NCBI RefSeq assembly: GCF_000685355.1
Contig: NZ_JHET01000010.1
Span: 428,197-492,196, forward strand
Origin: Microbacterium sp. CH12i
Lineage (GTDB): Bacteria > Actinomycetota > Actinomycetes > Actinomycetales > Microbacteriaceae
Reading direction: 5' to 3'
DNA: 64,000 nt
The notes under the pieces were generated by a model. The model saw only the letters and a list, made by a program, of their open reading frames with translations, was not told where the DNA came from and searched no databases. Below, piece by piece: positions 17,491 through 27,387 of the stretch. A program made the position numbers and the translations under genes. How positions within the stretch are numbered: position 1 is the stretch's first letter; the number at the start of each line of letters is the position of its first letter.

Positions 17491-18714
17491 TCATAAACGC
17501 GAAGCGGTGGTGACCTTCAGCGGGCGCGCAGCGCCAGAGGCGAAGCCAGACAATGCGACGAGCGCAACGAGGATGAACAGCGTGTTCAGCAACCCGATGT
17601 GCTCGCTGATCATGCCGAGCACGGGTGGGCCGCCGAGGAAGGCGACGTATCCGATGGTGGCGGTGGCGCTCACGCGTGCCGCGGCCTTCTCCGGATCATC
17701 CGCCGCTGCCGACATGCCAAGGGGGAAGCCGAGTGACGCACCCATACCCCAGAGCGCGGCACCCACGAATACGAAGGGCAGCGAGGGGGCGAGGATAAAC
17801 ATCAGGATGCCGGTCGCCGCGGCGCCGGCGAGAATCCGCAGCACGAGCACCCGCCCGAAGCGGTCGACGAGCGGTCCGCCGAACACCCGCACCAGAGTCA
17901 TGCACACGGCGAAAACGGTGAGTGCGGCCGCGCCCATGGCGGTGCCGCCGCCGTGATCCTCTGCGGTGCCCAGTGCCAGCCAGTCGTTCGCGCCGCCCTC
18001 GGCGAATGACATTCCGAGAAGGATGAGGCCGAGTGCGTAGGTGCGCGGTTCGCGCCAGGCCGAAAGCGCGACATGCATGCGTTCGCGCCAGTGCGGCTTA
18101 TCGCCGGCGGGCGCCGGATCGAGCGTTGCCTCGCGGTTCGGCACGTTCGCGATGCAGACGAAGGCGCCGACGAAGATGATGGCGGCGACGATGACGGCGT
18201 GCGCGATCACGGAGACATGGGCGGTTGCAGCCGCCCAGCCCAGTCCCGCGCCGATGACGGTGCCGAAGCTGAAGAAGGCGTGGAACAGTGGCAGGATCGT
18301 CTTCCCGGCCTTCTGCTCGATGGCTGTTCCCTCGACGTTCATCATGATGTCGAGGCATCCGTTGCCGAATCCGAAGAGCACAAGACCGACGATGACGAGC
18401 GGGAACGATTGGAACACCGTGGTGCCGACACCGATCACGGCGAGGCCCAGCGCCAGCGTGATCATTACACTCAGCATCCCGCGTCGTGCACCGGTGCGCG
18501 CCATGACTGCGGGGCTCGCTGAGATACCGAGGATCGAGGCGATTCCCATGCCGAGCAGCAGCAGGCCGATCTGTGCGTTATCGACGCCGAGCGAGATTTT
18601 GATGTCCGGCACGCGGGAGGCCCACGTCGCGATGGAGAGTCCGCTGGCAAGGAAGATCGCGAAGATCGCGTTGCGCCAACGAACGTACTGCGAGCGATTG
18701 AGGGCAAAGTCCAT
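17491..18714 (-). CDS. MFS transporter (FucP/YbjJ-like)
   Basis: A 407-residue, 12-helix major facilitator. It opens with LNRSQYVRWRNAIFAIFLAS and has the family segment WASRVPDIKISLGVDNAQIG. A second-half GGPLVDRFGRVLVLR corresponds to the MFS loop 8-9 motif. The YbjJ/FucP-like group includes sugar and drug transporters; the substrate is unknown. It is divergent from a LacI-family regulator, with a perfect palindrome between them, so it is probably that regulator's target, which favours a carbohydrate or glycoside substrate by inference. Confidence 0.82.
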   Translation of the reverse strand: MDFALNRSQYVRWRNAIFAIFLASGLSIATWASRVPDIKISLGVDNAQIGLLLLGMGIASILGISASPAVMARTGARRGMLSVMITLALGLAVIGVGTTVFQSFPLVIVGLVLFGFGNGCLDIMMNVEGTAIEQKAGKTILPLFHAFFSFGTVIGAGLGWAAATAHVSVIAHAVIVAAIIFVGAFVCIANVPNREATLDPAPAGDKPHWRERMHVALSAWREPRTYALGLILLGMSFAEGGANDWLALGTAEDHGGGTAMGAAALTVFAVCMTLVRVFGGPLVDRFGRVLVLRILAGAAATGILMFILAPSLPFVFVGAALWGMGASLGFPLGMSAAADDPEKAAARVSATATIGYVAFLGGPPVLGMISEHIGLLNTLFILVALVALSGFASGAARPLKVTTASRL

Positions 18715-18726
18715 GAGAGAGAGCGT

Positions 18727-18742
18727 ATCGAATCGATTCGAT
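18727..18742. promoter_or_regulatory. Likely LacI-family operator
   Basis: A perfect 16-base palindrome, atcgaatcgattcgat, with a central CG-containing dyad typical of LacI/GalR operators. It lies in the 59-base gap between the divergent MFS and LacI-type genes and so can control both. Confidence 0.7.
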
Positions 18743-18773
18743 TTCCGGAAATATTTCGGGCTATCCTCGAATC

Positions 18774-19838
18774 ATGGCTTCGTCTTCCGCCCCACGTCGC
18801 GCGACTCTCGCCGACGTGGCGCGCGCAGCAGGTGTATCGACCTCGACGGCCTCCGTCGTGTTCAGCGGCAAGACGAAGGTGTCGGATGCCACGAGCGAGC
18901 GGGTCCGCGCCACGGCAGTGGATCTCGGCTACCTCGGCCCAGATCCACGTGCGGCGTCTCTCAGGCGCGGACGCAGTGGGATTGTGGCCGTGGTTCTGGA
19001 GGGTCAGCTGCGCACAGCGTTTCTCGATCCGGTGACCATTCCCATGATGGACGGGCTCACCGATGGCCTTGCTTCGCTGGGTGCAGGGGTTCTGCTGCTG
19101 CGCGATGAGCCGGGGGAAGACGAGGCATCACCGCTCACGACGGCGCCGGTCGACGCGGTCGTGCTGATCGGATGCTCCGGCCGCACCCGTGCGTCATTAG
19201 AGGTCGTCCGCTCGAGAGGACTGCCTGTCGTCGTGATCGAGGGGGACGCGGGCGAGGGGGTCCCGCAGATCTCTCTCGATAACCGCGAGGCGGCGAACGG
19301 CCTCGCCCGGCACATCCGCCGGCTCGGCCACGAAAGAGTCGCGACTGTGACGCTGCCGCTCGACAGCTACCGTGAGCGCGGCGTGGTCAACGCCGAACGC
19401 CTGGCGCGGGCGAGCGTTGACGTCACGATCGACCGGCTTGCCGGGGTGCGCGAGGTGTACCCGGACGCGTTAGCGGTCTCTGCCGGAAGCAGTTCCATCG
19501 ACGAGGGAGTGATCGCGGGGCGAGCGCTTCTCGCAGACTCTTCGACGCGACCGACCGCTGTTCTTGCCCAAAGCGATCTGCTTGCCGTCGGCGTGATCCG
19601 GGCGGCCGAAGAGCTTGGACTGCGAGTGCCGGAAGATATTAGCGTCGCCGGTTTTGACGGCATCACGCTCGACGGTATGGGACCGCACGTGCTGACCACG
19701 ATGGTGCAGCCAGCAGTGGAGAAGGGCCGGGCCGCGGGAGAACAGATCGCGCGGATGCTCCGCGGCGAGCACGCGGCATCGTTGCACTTCACCTGCCGCT
19801 TCCGGGCCGGCACGACGACTGCGCAGCCGCCCGCCTAA
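18774..19838 (+). CDS. LacI/GalR-family transcriptional regulator
   Basis: A 354-residue repressor. The N-terminal helix-turn-helix is ATLADVARAAGVSTSTASVV, with hinge YLGPDPRAASLRRGRSG (to about 67). The periplasmic-binding-protein-like effector domain covers about 70-330, with FDGITLDGMGPHVLTTMVQP near the end. It probably represses itself and the divergent MFS gene through the palindrome at 18727-18742. The ligand is unknown, probably a sugar derivative. Confidence 0.9.
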   Translation: MASSSAPRRATLADVARAAGVSTSTASVVFSGKTKVSDATSERVRATAVDLGYLGPDPRAASLRRGRSGIVAVVLEGQLRTAFLDPVTIPMMDGLTDGLASLGAGVLLLRDEPGEDEASPLTTAPVDAVVLIGCSGRTRASLEVVRSRGLPVVVIEGDAGEGVPQISLDNREAANGLARHIRRLGHERVATVTLPLDSYRERGVVNAERLARASVDVTIDRLAGVREVYPDALAVSAGSSSIDEGVIAGRALLADSSTRPTAVLAQSDLLAVGVIRAAEELGLRVPEDISVAGFDGITLDGMGPHVLTTMVQPAVEKGRAAGEQIARMLRGEHAASLHFTCRFRAGTTTAQPPA

Positions 19839-19946
19839 CCCGGCCCGAAAATTGGGCTCCGCGCGGGACGACGCTACCGCCGGGTAAACTGTGAAGAACC
19901 TGCCCGCCTGTGCCGTGAAGGCCGACGTGCCATTGAGGAGCCGCCG

Positions 19947-22891
19947 ATGCTGTTGCTCCTCGCTGTGTTCCTGCTCGGGTCTCTCCTTCTCCCGTTGCTG
20001 GTCCGGTGGCTTGGCGCGCAGGCGTTCGCGATCGCGGCTCTTATTCCCGCAGCGGCATTCGTTCAGGCACTGATGATGACGCCGCAGGTGCTGGGTGATG
20101 ATCCAGCGCCGTTCGAGGCGGTGGAATGGATCCCACAGCTGGGTCTAAATCTCTCCATGCACATGGACGTACTCAGCTGGGTGCTTACCCTGATTGTCAC
20201 CGGCGTGGGCGCGCTCGTGCTGCTCTATTGCCGCTGGTACTTCTTTGACGACGTCACTGATCTTGGTCAGTTTGCTGGCGTTCTGCTCGGCTTCGCTGGC
20301 GCGATGTACGGCCTCGTTCTCACCGATGACCTGGTCATGCTCGTGATGTTCTGGGAAGTCACCAGCATCCTGTCTTACCTGTTGATCGGCCACTACCGCC
20401 GCCGCGCTGCCAGCCGTCGTGCTGCGTTGCAGGCACTTCTCGTGACGACGCTCGGCGGACTGATCATGTTCGTTGGCGTCGTGATTCTGGTCGTTGGGGC
20501 CGGTACCTCGAGCATCACCGAGATCCTCGAGCTCGCCCCCAGCGGCCCGCTCGTTAATGCCGCGATCGTGATGCTGCTGATCGGTGCGCTGAGCAAATCG
20601 GCAATCTTCCCGTTCCACTTCTGGCTCCCGGGTGCGATGGCAGCACCAACGCCCGTGAGCGCCTACCTGCATGCTGCGGCCATGGTCAAGGCTGGCATCT
20701 ACCTCATTGCGCGATTCGCGCCGATCTTCGCGCTGTCGGATACGTGGCGTCCGATCGTGGTCTCCCTGGGCGTGTTCACGATGCTGCTCGGCGGTATTCA
20801 GGCTCTGCGCGAAACCGACCTCAAGCGCATTCTCGCGTTCGGTACAGTCAGTCAGCTGGGCTTCTTCACCGTTGTGGTCGGCTACGGCACGCAAGCCACC
20901 GCACTCGCAGGGATTGCGCTGGTGATCGGCCACGCACTATTCAAGTCCGCACTGTTCTTGATCGTGGGTGTTATCGACCGTCAGCTCTCCACGCGTGACA
21001 TCGATGAGCTCTCCGGCGTGGGCAGACAGGCGCCGGTAATGGCGACGGTCGCGTTCATCTCCGTGGCATCGATGGCCGGCATCGCTCCGACCATCGGCTT
21101 CGTCGGTAAGGAGTCGGCCCTCACGGGCCTGCTCGACGATGCAATGGGTGGTTCAGTGTGGGGACTCGTTGCGCTGATCGGCGTCATCCTCGGATCTATT
21201 CTCACTACGGCATACGGCGTGCGCTTTCTGTGGGGGGCCTTCTGGAAGAAGCGCGATAAGCAGGGTGAGCGCGTGGCAGACACGCCTTGGCCCGACCCTC
21301 CCGTCGGATTCCTCTCGGCGCCGATCATCCTGGCGGGGCTCACGCTCGCCGCCGGCATCGGAGCCCCTGCCGTCGACGTTGCGCTCAATGGCTACGCAAT
21401 CACCGCGATCCCCGGTTTGGATGCCGAGGGGGCAGCGACCGAGGGTCCGGGGCATCTTGCCCTTTGGCACGGGTTCGAGCCCGCTCTTGGAATCTCGGCA
21501 GTCGCGATTCTTTTGGGTATCGGACTGTTCCTGCTCACGCGTCGCACTGGCTGGGACCGCAAGCCACGTGTGTTGAAGTTCACCGCCGCCGATGCGTACT
21601 ACTACGTCATGCGCGGCGTTGACCGCCTGTCCGTGATCACGACGACATTCACTCAGCGAGGCTCGCTGCCGGTGTATGTCGGAACGATCTTCGTCGTTTT
21701 TTGTCGCGGCCGAGATCACCGCGCTGCTCGCCAGCGACGTCGATCAGCTGAATCTGTCGGCCTGGCACACGCCGACCCAGATCGCCGTCGCGCCGATCAT
21801 GGCCATCGCTGCGATCTTCGCCGTGCAGGCGCGGAAGCGCTACACCGGCGTCGTGCTTGTCTCGGTCACGGGGCTCGGCATGGTCGCGCTCTTTGCGACG
21901 AGCGGGGCGCCCGACCTCGCGCTCACGCAGATTCTCGTGGAGACCGTCACGATGGTGCGTTCGCGCTCGTGCTTCGGCGGCTGCGTCGCGGATGGGTGAG
22001 CACAACGCTTCGGTATCGCGCATCCCGCGTGCGGTCCTTGCAATCGCCGTCGGCGTGACGATGGCGTTCATCGCGGTTGTCGCAACACAAGCCCGGATCA
22101 CGGAGCCGATCTCGCTCTCCTTCGCCGAGCTCGCCTATGAGATCGGCCATGGCAAGAACGTCGTGAATGTCGCTCTCGTTGACCTGCGCGGCTGGGACAC
22201 CATGGGAGAGCTGTCCGTTCTGGTGCTCGCAGCCACCGGTGTGGCATCCCTCGTGTTCGTCAGCCACCGCGCCGACATGCTTTCGCAGCGTCCGGCACTG
22301 CCGAAGCGGCTGCGCCGCAAGGCGCGAATTTCACCGCTGGTCGAAACGACCGAGGGCGTCCGTTTCCAGACCGCCGAGAACCGCAGCAACCCGCGTGCCT
22401 GGCTCGTCGGCGGGCAGCAGATGAAGCCCGAAAACCGCTCGATTCTGCTCGAGGTGATCGTCCGTATCCTCTTCCACACCATCATCGTGGTGTCGATCTA
22501 TTTGCTCTTCGCGGGGCACAACGGCCCCGGTGGCGGCTTCGCGGGCGGCCTCGTCGCCGGCATGGCGCTTGTTATGCGTTACATCGCCGGCGGACGCTGG
22601 GAGTTGGGCGCCGCGGCCCCGACGGATGCTGGTCGCCTGCTGGGCGCCGGACTCATCCTTGCCGTCGGCACCGCGGTCGTTCCGCTGTTCTTCGGCCTCG
22701 CGCCGCTCACCAGCTCGTTCTGGGAGTGGGAAGTTCCGGGGATCGGGCACATGGAGTTCGTCACGTCGACGATCTTCGATGCCGGGGTCTACCTCGTCGT
22801 CATCGGCCTCGTGCTCGACGTGCTTCGCAGCCTCGGCGCCGAGGTCGACAAGCAGGCACAGCAGATGCGCACGCGGGGGGTGAGTAGCTGA
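19947..22891 (+). pseudogene. mrpA: Mrp Na+/H+ antiporter subunit A (fused A/B), three frame disruptions
   Basis: The largest subunit of the multisubunit cation/proton antiporter, about 980 residues when repaired. The NuoL-like domain has FWEVTSILSYLLIGHYRRRA, SKSAIFPFHFWLPGAMAAPT and LKRILAFGTVSQLGFF. The MrpB-like C-terminal domain has LFAGHNGPGGGFAGGLVAGM. Breaks: a T6 run at 21697-21702 reads FVVFCRG instead of FVVFVAAEITALL (one T too many); GTGCG at 21957 breaks ETVTMVAFALVLRRL (one G too few); and TGCG at 21984 hides LPSRMGEHNAS (one C too few). GAGGAG precedes the ATG. Its stop shares a base with mrpC. Six downstream subunits with intact frames argue that the gene is functional and the indels are errors. 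Confidence 0.88.
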
Positions 22892-23451
22892 TGGATGTTT
22901 CGATCACCCTCATCCTCGTGATGGCTGTGCTCTTCGCGTGTGGCACCTACGCCATGCTCGAGCGCAGCCTGACCCGTGTGCTCATAGGGTTCCTGCTGCT
23001 CGGAAACGCCACAAACCTGCTGCTGATGATTGTGATGGGCGTGCCGGGCAACGCACCGTTCTACGGCGAGATCGACACGAGCGACCCGCTGCCGCAGGCG
23101 CTGACGCTCACTGCTATCGTCATCACGTTTGCCGTCTCCGCGTTCCTGCTCGCTCTCATCTACCGGTCATGGCAGCTCGGTCAGGCCGACACCGTCGAGG
23201 ATGACGAGGCCGACATCGCCCTGCGCGAACGTACCGACGCGGACGAAGACGTCATGGACGACGAAGACGACGTGGAAGAGGAAGAAGCGACCACCGACTT
23301 CGTCGGAGTGCACACCGCGCCGATCACTGTGCTGCACATGCGCGATCATCCTTCGATCCACGACGATGCACCCACGGATCGACCAGCGGCCGCGAAGGCT
23401 GACACTGCGCCTTCGATCCCCGACCCTGCCGAAGAGGAGGACCGCCCGTGA
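22891..23451 (+). CDS. mrpC: Mrp antiporter subunit C with long acidic tail
   Basis: A NuoK-like subunit with three helices in the first 105 residues (LERSLTRVLIGFLLLGNATN is the family block). It is followed by a hydrophilic, highly acidic tail of about 80 residues (DEDVMDDEDDVEEEE and beyond). Usual MrpC proteins are about 115-120 residues, so the tail is extra. The start overlaps the mrpA stop by one base, and its end overlaps mrpD by four. Confidence 0.9.
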   Translation: MDVSITLILVMAVLFACGTYAMLERSLTRVLIGFLLLGNATNLLLMIVMGVPGNAPFYGEIDTSDPLPQALTLTAIVITFAVSAFLLALIYRSWQLGQADTVEDDEADIALRERTDADEDVMDDEDDVEEEEATTDFVGVHTAPITVLHMRDHPSIHDDAPTDRPAAAKADTAPSIPDPAEEEDRP

Positions 23452-25001
23452 CCGCGCTTGTCCCTCTTCTCGTCGCACTTCCGCTTCTCGGCGCGGCCAT
23501 CACCTTGGTATTCGGCCGCAGCCCGCGCCTGCAGATGTTCGTCACCGTCGCGACGCTCGCCGCCGTGGCGATCATCGCGGCAATCCTGCTTGTCGCGGTC
23601 GACGGTGGGACTCCGCTTGCGGTGTCGGTGGGCGGATGGCCGGTTCCGTTCGGAATCGTGCTCTACGTCGATCGACTCGCCGCACTGCTGGTCCTGATCT
23701 CCAGCATCGTGCTGCTCGCCGTGCTCCTGTTTTCCATTGGTCAGGGTGCGGCCGACGGCACGGACGAGACTCCGATTTCGATCTTCAATCCGTCGTATCT
23801 GATCCTCGCGGCCGGCATCTTCAATGCTTTCATCGCGGGCGACCTGTTCAACCTCTATGTGGGCTTTGAGATTCTGCTCGTCGCCTCATATGTGCTGATT
23901 ACGCTGGGCAGTACGGAGTCCCGTATCCGCACCGGCGCGGTATATATCGTCGTCTCGTTGGTGTCGTCGATCATCTTCCTCGCCGCGATCGCGATGATCT
24001 ACGGGGCGTTGGGCACCGTGAACATGGCGCAGATCGCCGAGCGGATGACGGAGCTTCCGCAGGAGACGCAGCTCGTGCTGCACCTGATGCTGGTCGTCGC
24101 GTTCGGAATCAAGGCCGCGATCTTCCCGGTGTCGTTCTGGCTCCCGGACTCGTACCCGACCGCACCGGCGCCGGTAACTGCGGTTTTCGCCGGCCTGCTG
24201 ACCAAGGTCGGCGTGTATGCGCTGATCCGCACCGAGACGCAGCTGTTCGCCGAGAACAGCATCAACACGCTGCTGCTGATCGTCGCGCTCGCCACCATGG
24301 TCATCGGTGTTCTCGGTGCGGTGGCGCAGGCCGAGTTGAAGCGAATCCTTTCGTTCACGCTCGTCAGCCACGTGGGCTACATGATCTTCGGTCTCGCGAT
24401 TGCTACTCCAGCAGCGATCGGCGCGACGGTGTACTACATCGTCCACCACATCGTCGTCCAGACCACTCTCTTCCTCGCCGTCGGCCTCATCGAGCGTCGT
24501 GCCGGGAGCACGTCGATCCTGCGCGTCAAGGGACTATTGAAGGCCGCACCGCTGCTGGCCGTGCTCTACTTCGTGCCCGCCATCAACCTGGGTGGCCTCC
24601 CACCCTTCTCCGGATTCATCGGCAAATTCGCGCTCTTCGAGGCCGCGGCATCCGTCGGCACTCCGATCATGATGGTGCTGATCTTTGGCGGCATCCTGAC
24701 GTCACTCCTGACCCTCTATGCGCTCATGCGCGCATGGAACCTTGCGTTCTGGCGCGAAGAAGAAGACTTGACCGAGACCGACGGACGCATCTCCTACCTC
24801 GGTAACGCTCCGGCTGCCGACGAGCACCAAGAGCGTCGTCGCATCCCGAAGATCATGACGCTCGCGACGGGCGGGATGGTCGGCGTGACACTGATGCTGA
24901 CGGTCTTCGCTGGTCCTCTTTACGCACTGTGTGACCGTATCGGCGACTCGTTGCTGCAGCCGGTTAACCTGGTGCAGCTCGAAGAGGAGGTGTCTCCGTG
25001 A
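23448..25001 (+). CDS. mrpD: Mrp antiporter subunit D
   Basis: A 517-residue NuoM/NuoN-like proton channel subunit with about 14 helices. Conserved blocks are FNLYVGFEILLVASYVLITL, FGIKAAIFPVSFWLPDSYPT and ELKRILSFTLVSHVGYMIFG, containing the key Glu and Lys residues of the antiporter-like family. The GTG start overlaps mrpC (GTGA) and is preceded by GAGGAGG. Confidence 0.94.
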   Translation: MTALVPLLVALPLLGAAITLVFGRSPRLQMFVTVATLAAVAIIAAILLVAVDGGTPLAVSVGGWPVPFGIVLYVDRLAALLVLISSIVLLAVLLFSIGQGAADGTDETPISIFNPSYLILAAGIFNAFIAGDLFNLYVGFEILLVASYVLITLGSTESRIRTGAVYIVVSLVSSIIFLAAIAMIYGALGTVNMAQIAERMTELPQETQLVLHLMLVVAFGIKAAIFPVSFWLPDSYPTAPAPVTAVFAGLLTKVGVYALIRTETQLFAENSINTLLLIVALATMVIGVLGAVAQAELKRILSFTLVSHVGYMIFGLAIATPAAIGATVYYIVHHIVVQTTLFLAVGLIERRAGSTSILRVKGLLKAAPLLAVLYFVPAINLGGLPPFSGFIGKFALFEAAASVGTPIMMVLIFGGILTSLLTLYALMRAWNLAFWREEEDLTETDGRISYLGNAPAADEHQERRRIPKIMTLATGGMVGVTLMLTVFAGPLYALCDRIGDSLLQPVNLVQLEEEVSP

Positions 25002-25570
25002 GTCCTGAGACGCGCCGCCATCTGTTGCATGACGTGTGGCTGCAGGTGCCCTTCCTGGTCTGGCTGATCCTGTTGTGGATGCTGCTGTGGAACCAGTTCA
25101 CCGTGCTCTCGCTCGTCAGCGGCCTTGTCGTTGCCGTCTTCGTCACGCGGGTGTTCCGCCTGCCGACGATCGAACTCTCCGGCCGGATCAACGTCTGGTA
25201 TACGGCATCGTTTATCGTGAAGTTCTTGTTCGCAGTGCTGCGCGGGGCGATTGCGGTCACGATCCAGGTATTCGACTTCCGGCATCAGCCGGGCGCCGCC
25301 ATCATGGCCGTGCCGCTGAAGTATGCGGATGACCTGATCATGACCCACGTCTCGGTGACATCGTCGCTGATCCCCGGATCTCTCGTCGTTGAAACAGACC
25401 GTGACCGCGGCATCCTGTACCTGCACGTGATCGGGGTGCGGAGCCGCGCGGATGTGGACAAGCAGCGTGAAGGTGTGCTCCGCTGGGAGCGAAGGATCGT
25501 CCGGGCGCTCGGCAGCCCTGCGCAGTATCGTGCGCTGAAGGAAGACGAACGCGCGGGAGGTGTGCGGTGA
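24998..25570 (+). CDS. mrpE: Mrp antiporter subunit E
   Basis: A 190-residue subunit with two or three N-terminal helices and a cytoplasmic domain. The family segment VPLKYADDLIMTHVSVTSSL is followed by TPGT-equivalent IPGSLVVETDRDRGILYLHV. The GTG start overlaps mrpD, with GAGGAGG ahead of it. It ends overlapping mrpF. Confidence 0.92.
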   Translation: MSPETRRHLLHDVWLQVPFLVWLILLWMLLWNQFTVLSLVSGLVVAVFVTRVFRLPTIELSGRINVWYTASFIVKFLFAVLRGAIAVTIQVFDFRHQPGAAIMAVPLKYADDLIMTHVSVTSSLIPGSLVVETDRDRGILYLHVIGVRSRADVDKQREGVLRWERRIVRALGSPAQYRALKEDERAGGVR

Positions 25571-25836
25571 ACATCCTCATGGGCGCGATCGTGGTGGTCT
25601 TCGGCATCGCTGCGATTCTGACGGTGTTTCGGATCATCCGCGGCCCGTCGATTCTTGACCGTGCTGTGGCATCCGACGTTCTGCTCACCGAGGTGATGTG
25701 TGTTCTGGGCGCAGAGATGGCGATCAACGGGCACACCCGCAACATCCCGGTGCTGCTCATCATCGCGGCGGTCGGCGTGTTCGGATCGATCTCGGTCGCT
25801 CGGTATGTGGCGCGAAGGGACAACACGACATCATGA
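25567..25836 (+). CDS. mrpF: Mrp antiporter subunit F
   Basis: An 89-residue, three-helix subunit. The family motif IIRGPSILDRAVASDVLL is visible. GTG start after GGGAGGTG, overlapping mrpE by four bases; its TGA overlaps the mrpG ATG. Required for assembly of the Mrp complex in characterised systems. Confidence 0.92.
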   Translation: MNILMGAIVVVFGIAAILTVFRIIRGPSILDRAVASDVLLTEVMCVLGAEMAINGHTRNIPVLLIIAAVGVFGSISVARYVARRDNTTS

Positions 25837-26222
25837 ACGTGCTCGGTTTCGAGATTCCGGATGCCATCATCAATGTGGCGGTGCTGGTGCTGATCCTGCT
25901 CGGCGCGGTGCTGTGTCTTTCTGCCGCCGTGGGGCTGCTGCACTTTCGCGACGTTCCCTCGCGGTTGCACGCCGCGACGAAGCCGCAGGTGCTCGGGATC
26001 ATCTTTATCTGTCTGGCGATTGCGCTGTCGCAGCGTTCGGTTGGCGGCATTCTGCTCGGGCTCGCGCTGGTCGCGCCCATCGTGCTGATGCAGTTCGCGA
26101 CAGCCCCGCTGTCGGCGCACATGGTCGGACGACAGGCCTACCGTAACGGCACGACCGGAGAGCGTCGACTGGTGGTCGACGAACTCGCGGAGTCGAAGCA
26201 GACGCCACCTGGGGCGGGCTAG
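25833..26222 (+). CDS. mrpG: Mrp antiporter subunit G
   Basis: A 129-residue, three-helix subunit closing the operon. The family block GLLHFRDVPSRLHAATKPQV is visible. The ATG at 25833 overlaps the mrpF stop (ATGA) and is preferred to an upstream in-frame ATG that would read through mrpF. A hydrophilic C-terminal extension (about 105-129) follows the last helix. Confidence 0.92.
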   Translation: MNVLGFEIPDAIINVAVLVLILLGAVLCLSAAVGLLHFRDVPSRLHAATKPQVLGIIFICLAIALSQRSVGGILLGLALVAPIVLMQFATAPLSAHMVGRQAYRNGTTGERRLVVDELAESKQTPPGAG

Positions 26223-26255
26223 ACGCCCGCAGGGTGGCAGCTACGAGGGGGAGAT

Positions 26256-27128
26256 GTGAACGCACAGCCGGGTTGGTATGACGCCGGAGTTCCTGGACAG
26301 GAACGCTGGTGGGACGGCACGCAATGGACCGCGCACGAGCGCGCGGTGGTGGTGGCTGCGCAGGCGGTTCAGGCGGTTCAGGCTCAGCAGCCGGTTCAGG
26401 CGCAGTATGCGGCGCCTGTCGCGCAGGCCGCGCCGATGGGCTGGTTCCCCGTGGTCGGTACATCGGACGTCCGCTGGTGGGATGGTGGCGGCTGGACCCC
26501 GTACCGCCTTCGTGATGGCAAGTCGCGCCCGGATGCCTTCGCCATTGAACCCGCGTCTACCGGGATGACGCTGGGAATTCTTTTCATCGTCCTGGGTTTC
26601 ACGCAGTTCAACACGTACAGCCTCTCGGGTCAGCCAGGCTTGGCGATCACACCCGTGCTGTTCTTGGCGAGCGGCGTCATCTGGCTGATCGGAAGTTTCC
26701 GCGTCAGTCAACTGAAGAAGCTCTCTGTTCCGTCGACTGTGCCGGTGTTTGACCCTTCGACGCGACCACTGCCTGGCGAGGCTGAGGGTGCCGGTGCCGG
26801 CTGGTATCCGGTCGCAGGTCGGGTCACGCGCTGGTGGACCGGAACCCAGTGGAGCCACTACGTCGGGCAGAAGTTCGGGGTGCGGCCGGCGCACGCCGGC
26901 GCCCGCGGCTACCGCGTCTCGATGATTGCGGGCTGGGTCCTTGCGGGGGTTGGTGCGTTGGGCGTAGTGCTCGGAATAGCCATGATCGCTCTGCTGGACA
27001 GGTGGGTGGGTGTCGCCGTTATCATCCCCGCGGTGATCCTCGGCCTCGCGGGCGGTCTGATCGTGCTGCTGACGTACATCCGCCGCTACACGATGATTCT
27101 GCCGACGCAGGCCCCGCCGCTGCGCTGA
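26256..27128 (+). CDS. DUF2510 membrane protein with three WW-type DUF2510 motifs
   Basis: A 290-residue protein. Three DUF2510 units, recognised by the pattern GW(F/Y)...RWWDG..W, occur at PGWYDAGVPGQERWWDGTQW (about 5-24), MGWFPVVGTSDVRWWDGGGW (about 61-80) and GAGWYPVAGRVTRWWTGTQW (about 179-198). A Gln/Ala-rich stretch separates the first two. Two helices follow the second motif (about 103-150) and two the third (about 222-275). DUF2510 is an actinobacterial short motif often at the ends of membrane proteins; function is unknown. The GTG start follows GAGGGGGAG. It lies 33 bases after mrpG and may be co-transcribed. Confidence 0.8.
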   Translation: MNAQPGWYDAGVPGQERWWDGTQWTAHERAVVVAAQAVQAVQAQQPVQAQYAAPVAQAAPMGWFPVVGTSDVRWWDGGGWTPYRLRDGKSRPDAFAIEPASTGMTLGILFIVLGFTQFNTYSLSGQPGLAITPVLFLASGVIWLIGSFRVSQLKKLSVPSTVPVFDPSTRPLPGEAEGAGAGWYPVAGRVTRWWTGTQWSHYVGQKFGVRPAHAGARGYRVSMIAGWVLAGVGALGVVLGIAMIALLDRWVGVAVIIPAVILGLAGGLIVLLTYIRRYTMILPTQAPPLR

Positions 27129-27182
27129 GCGCCCCGCCCGCCCGCTCGCCTGCGCGGCCCCCGCGCGCCCGCCCGCGCTGTT

Positions 27183-27268
27183 GTGCATAACTCCTCCACA
27201 AACGGACGCTTCCGGCCGCATCGGGCGCGATCGGGCCCGAACTCGCCCGATCTGGAGGAGTTGTGAAC
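27183..27268. repeat. 86-base inverted-repeat element, copy A
   Basis: The left arm gtgcataactcctcca (27183-27198) pairs with tggaggagttgtgaac (27253-27268), separated by a 54-base loop that contains an inner dyad (atcgggcg...cgcccgat). Arms and loop length match copy B at 28230-28315, on the far side of the DUF559 gene. Confidence 0.8.
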
Positions 27269-27387
27269 CACGCGTCCGCCGCATCGGCCACCTCTACTCT
27301 TGCTGCACAAATTCGGGTTGTCCGAACCTATCCCCGATCCGTGGAAACAGGCGTACCGCGTACCGGAGCACTGTCGACACTTCTGGA

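Noticed and set aside
27129..27182. C-rich low-complexity stretch after the DUF2510 gene
   Set aside because: Composition bias only; no repeat unit, hairpin or frame could be supported.
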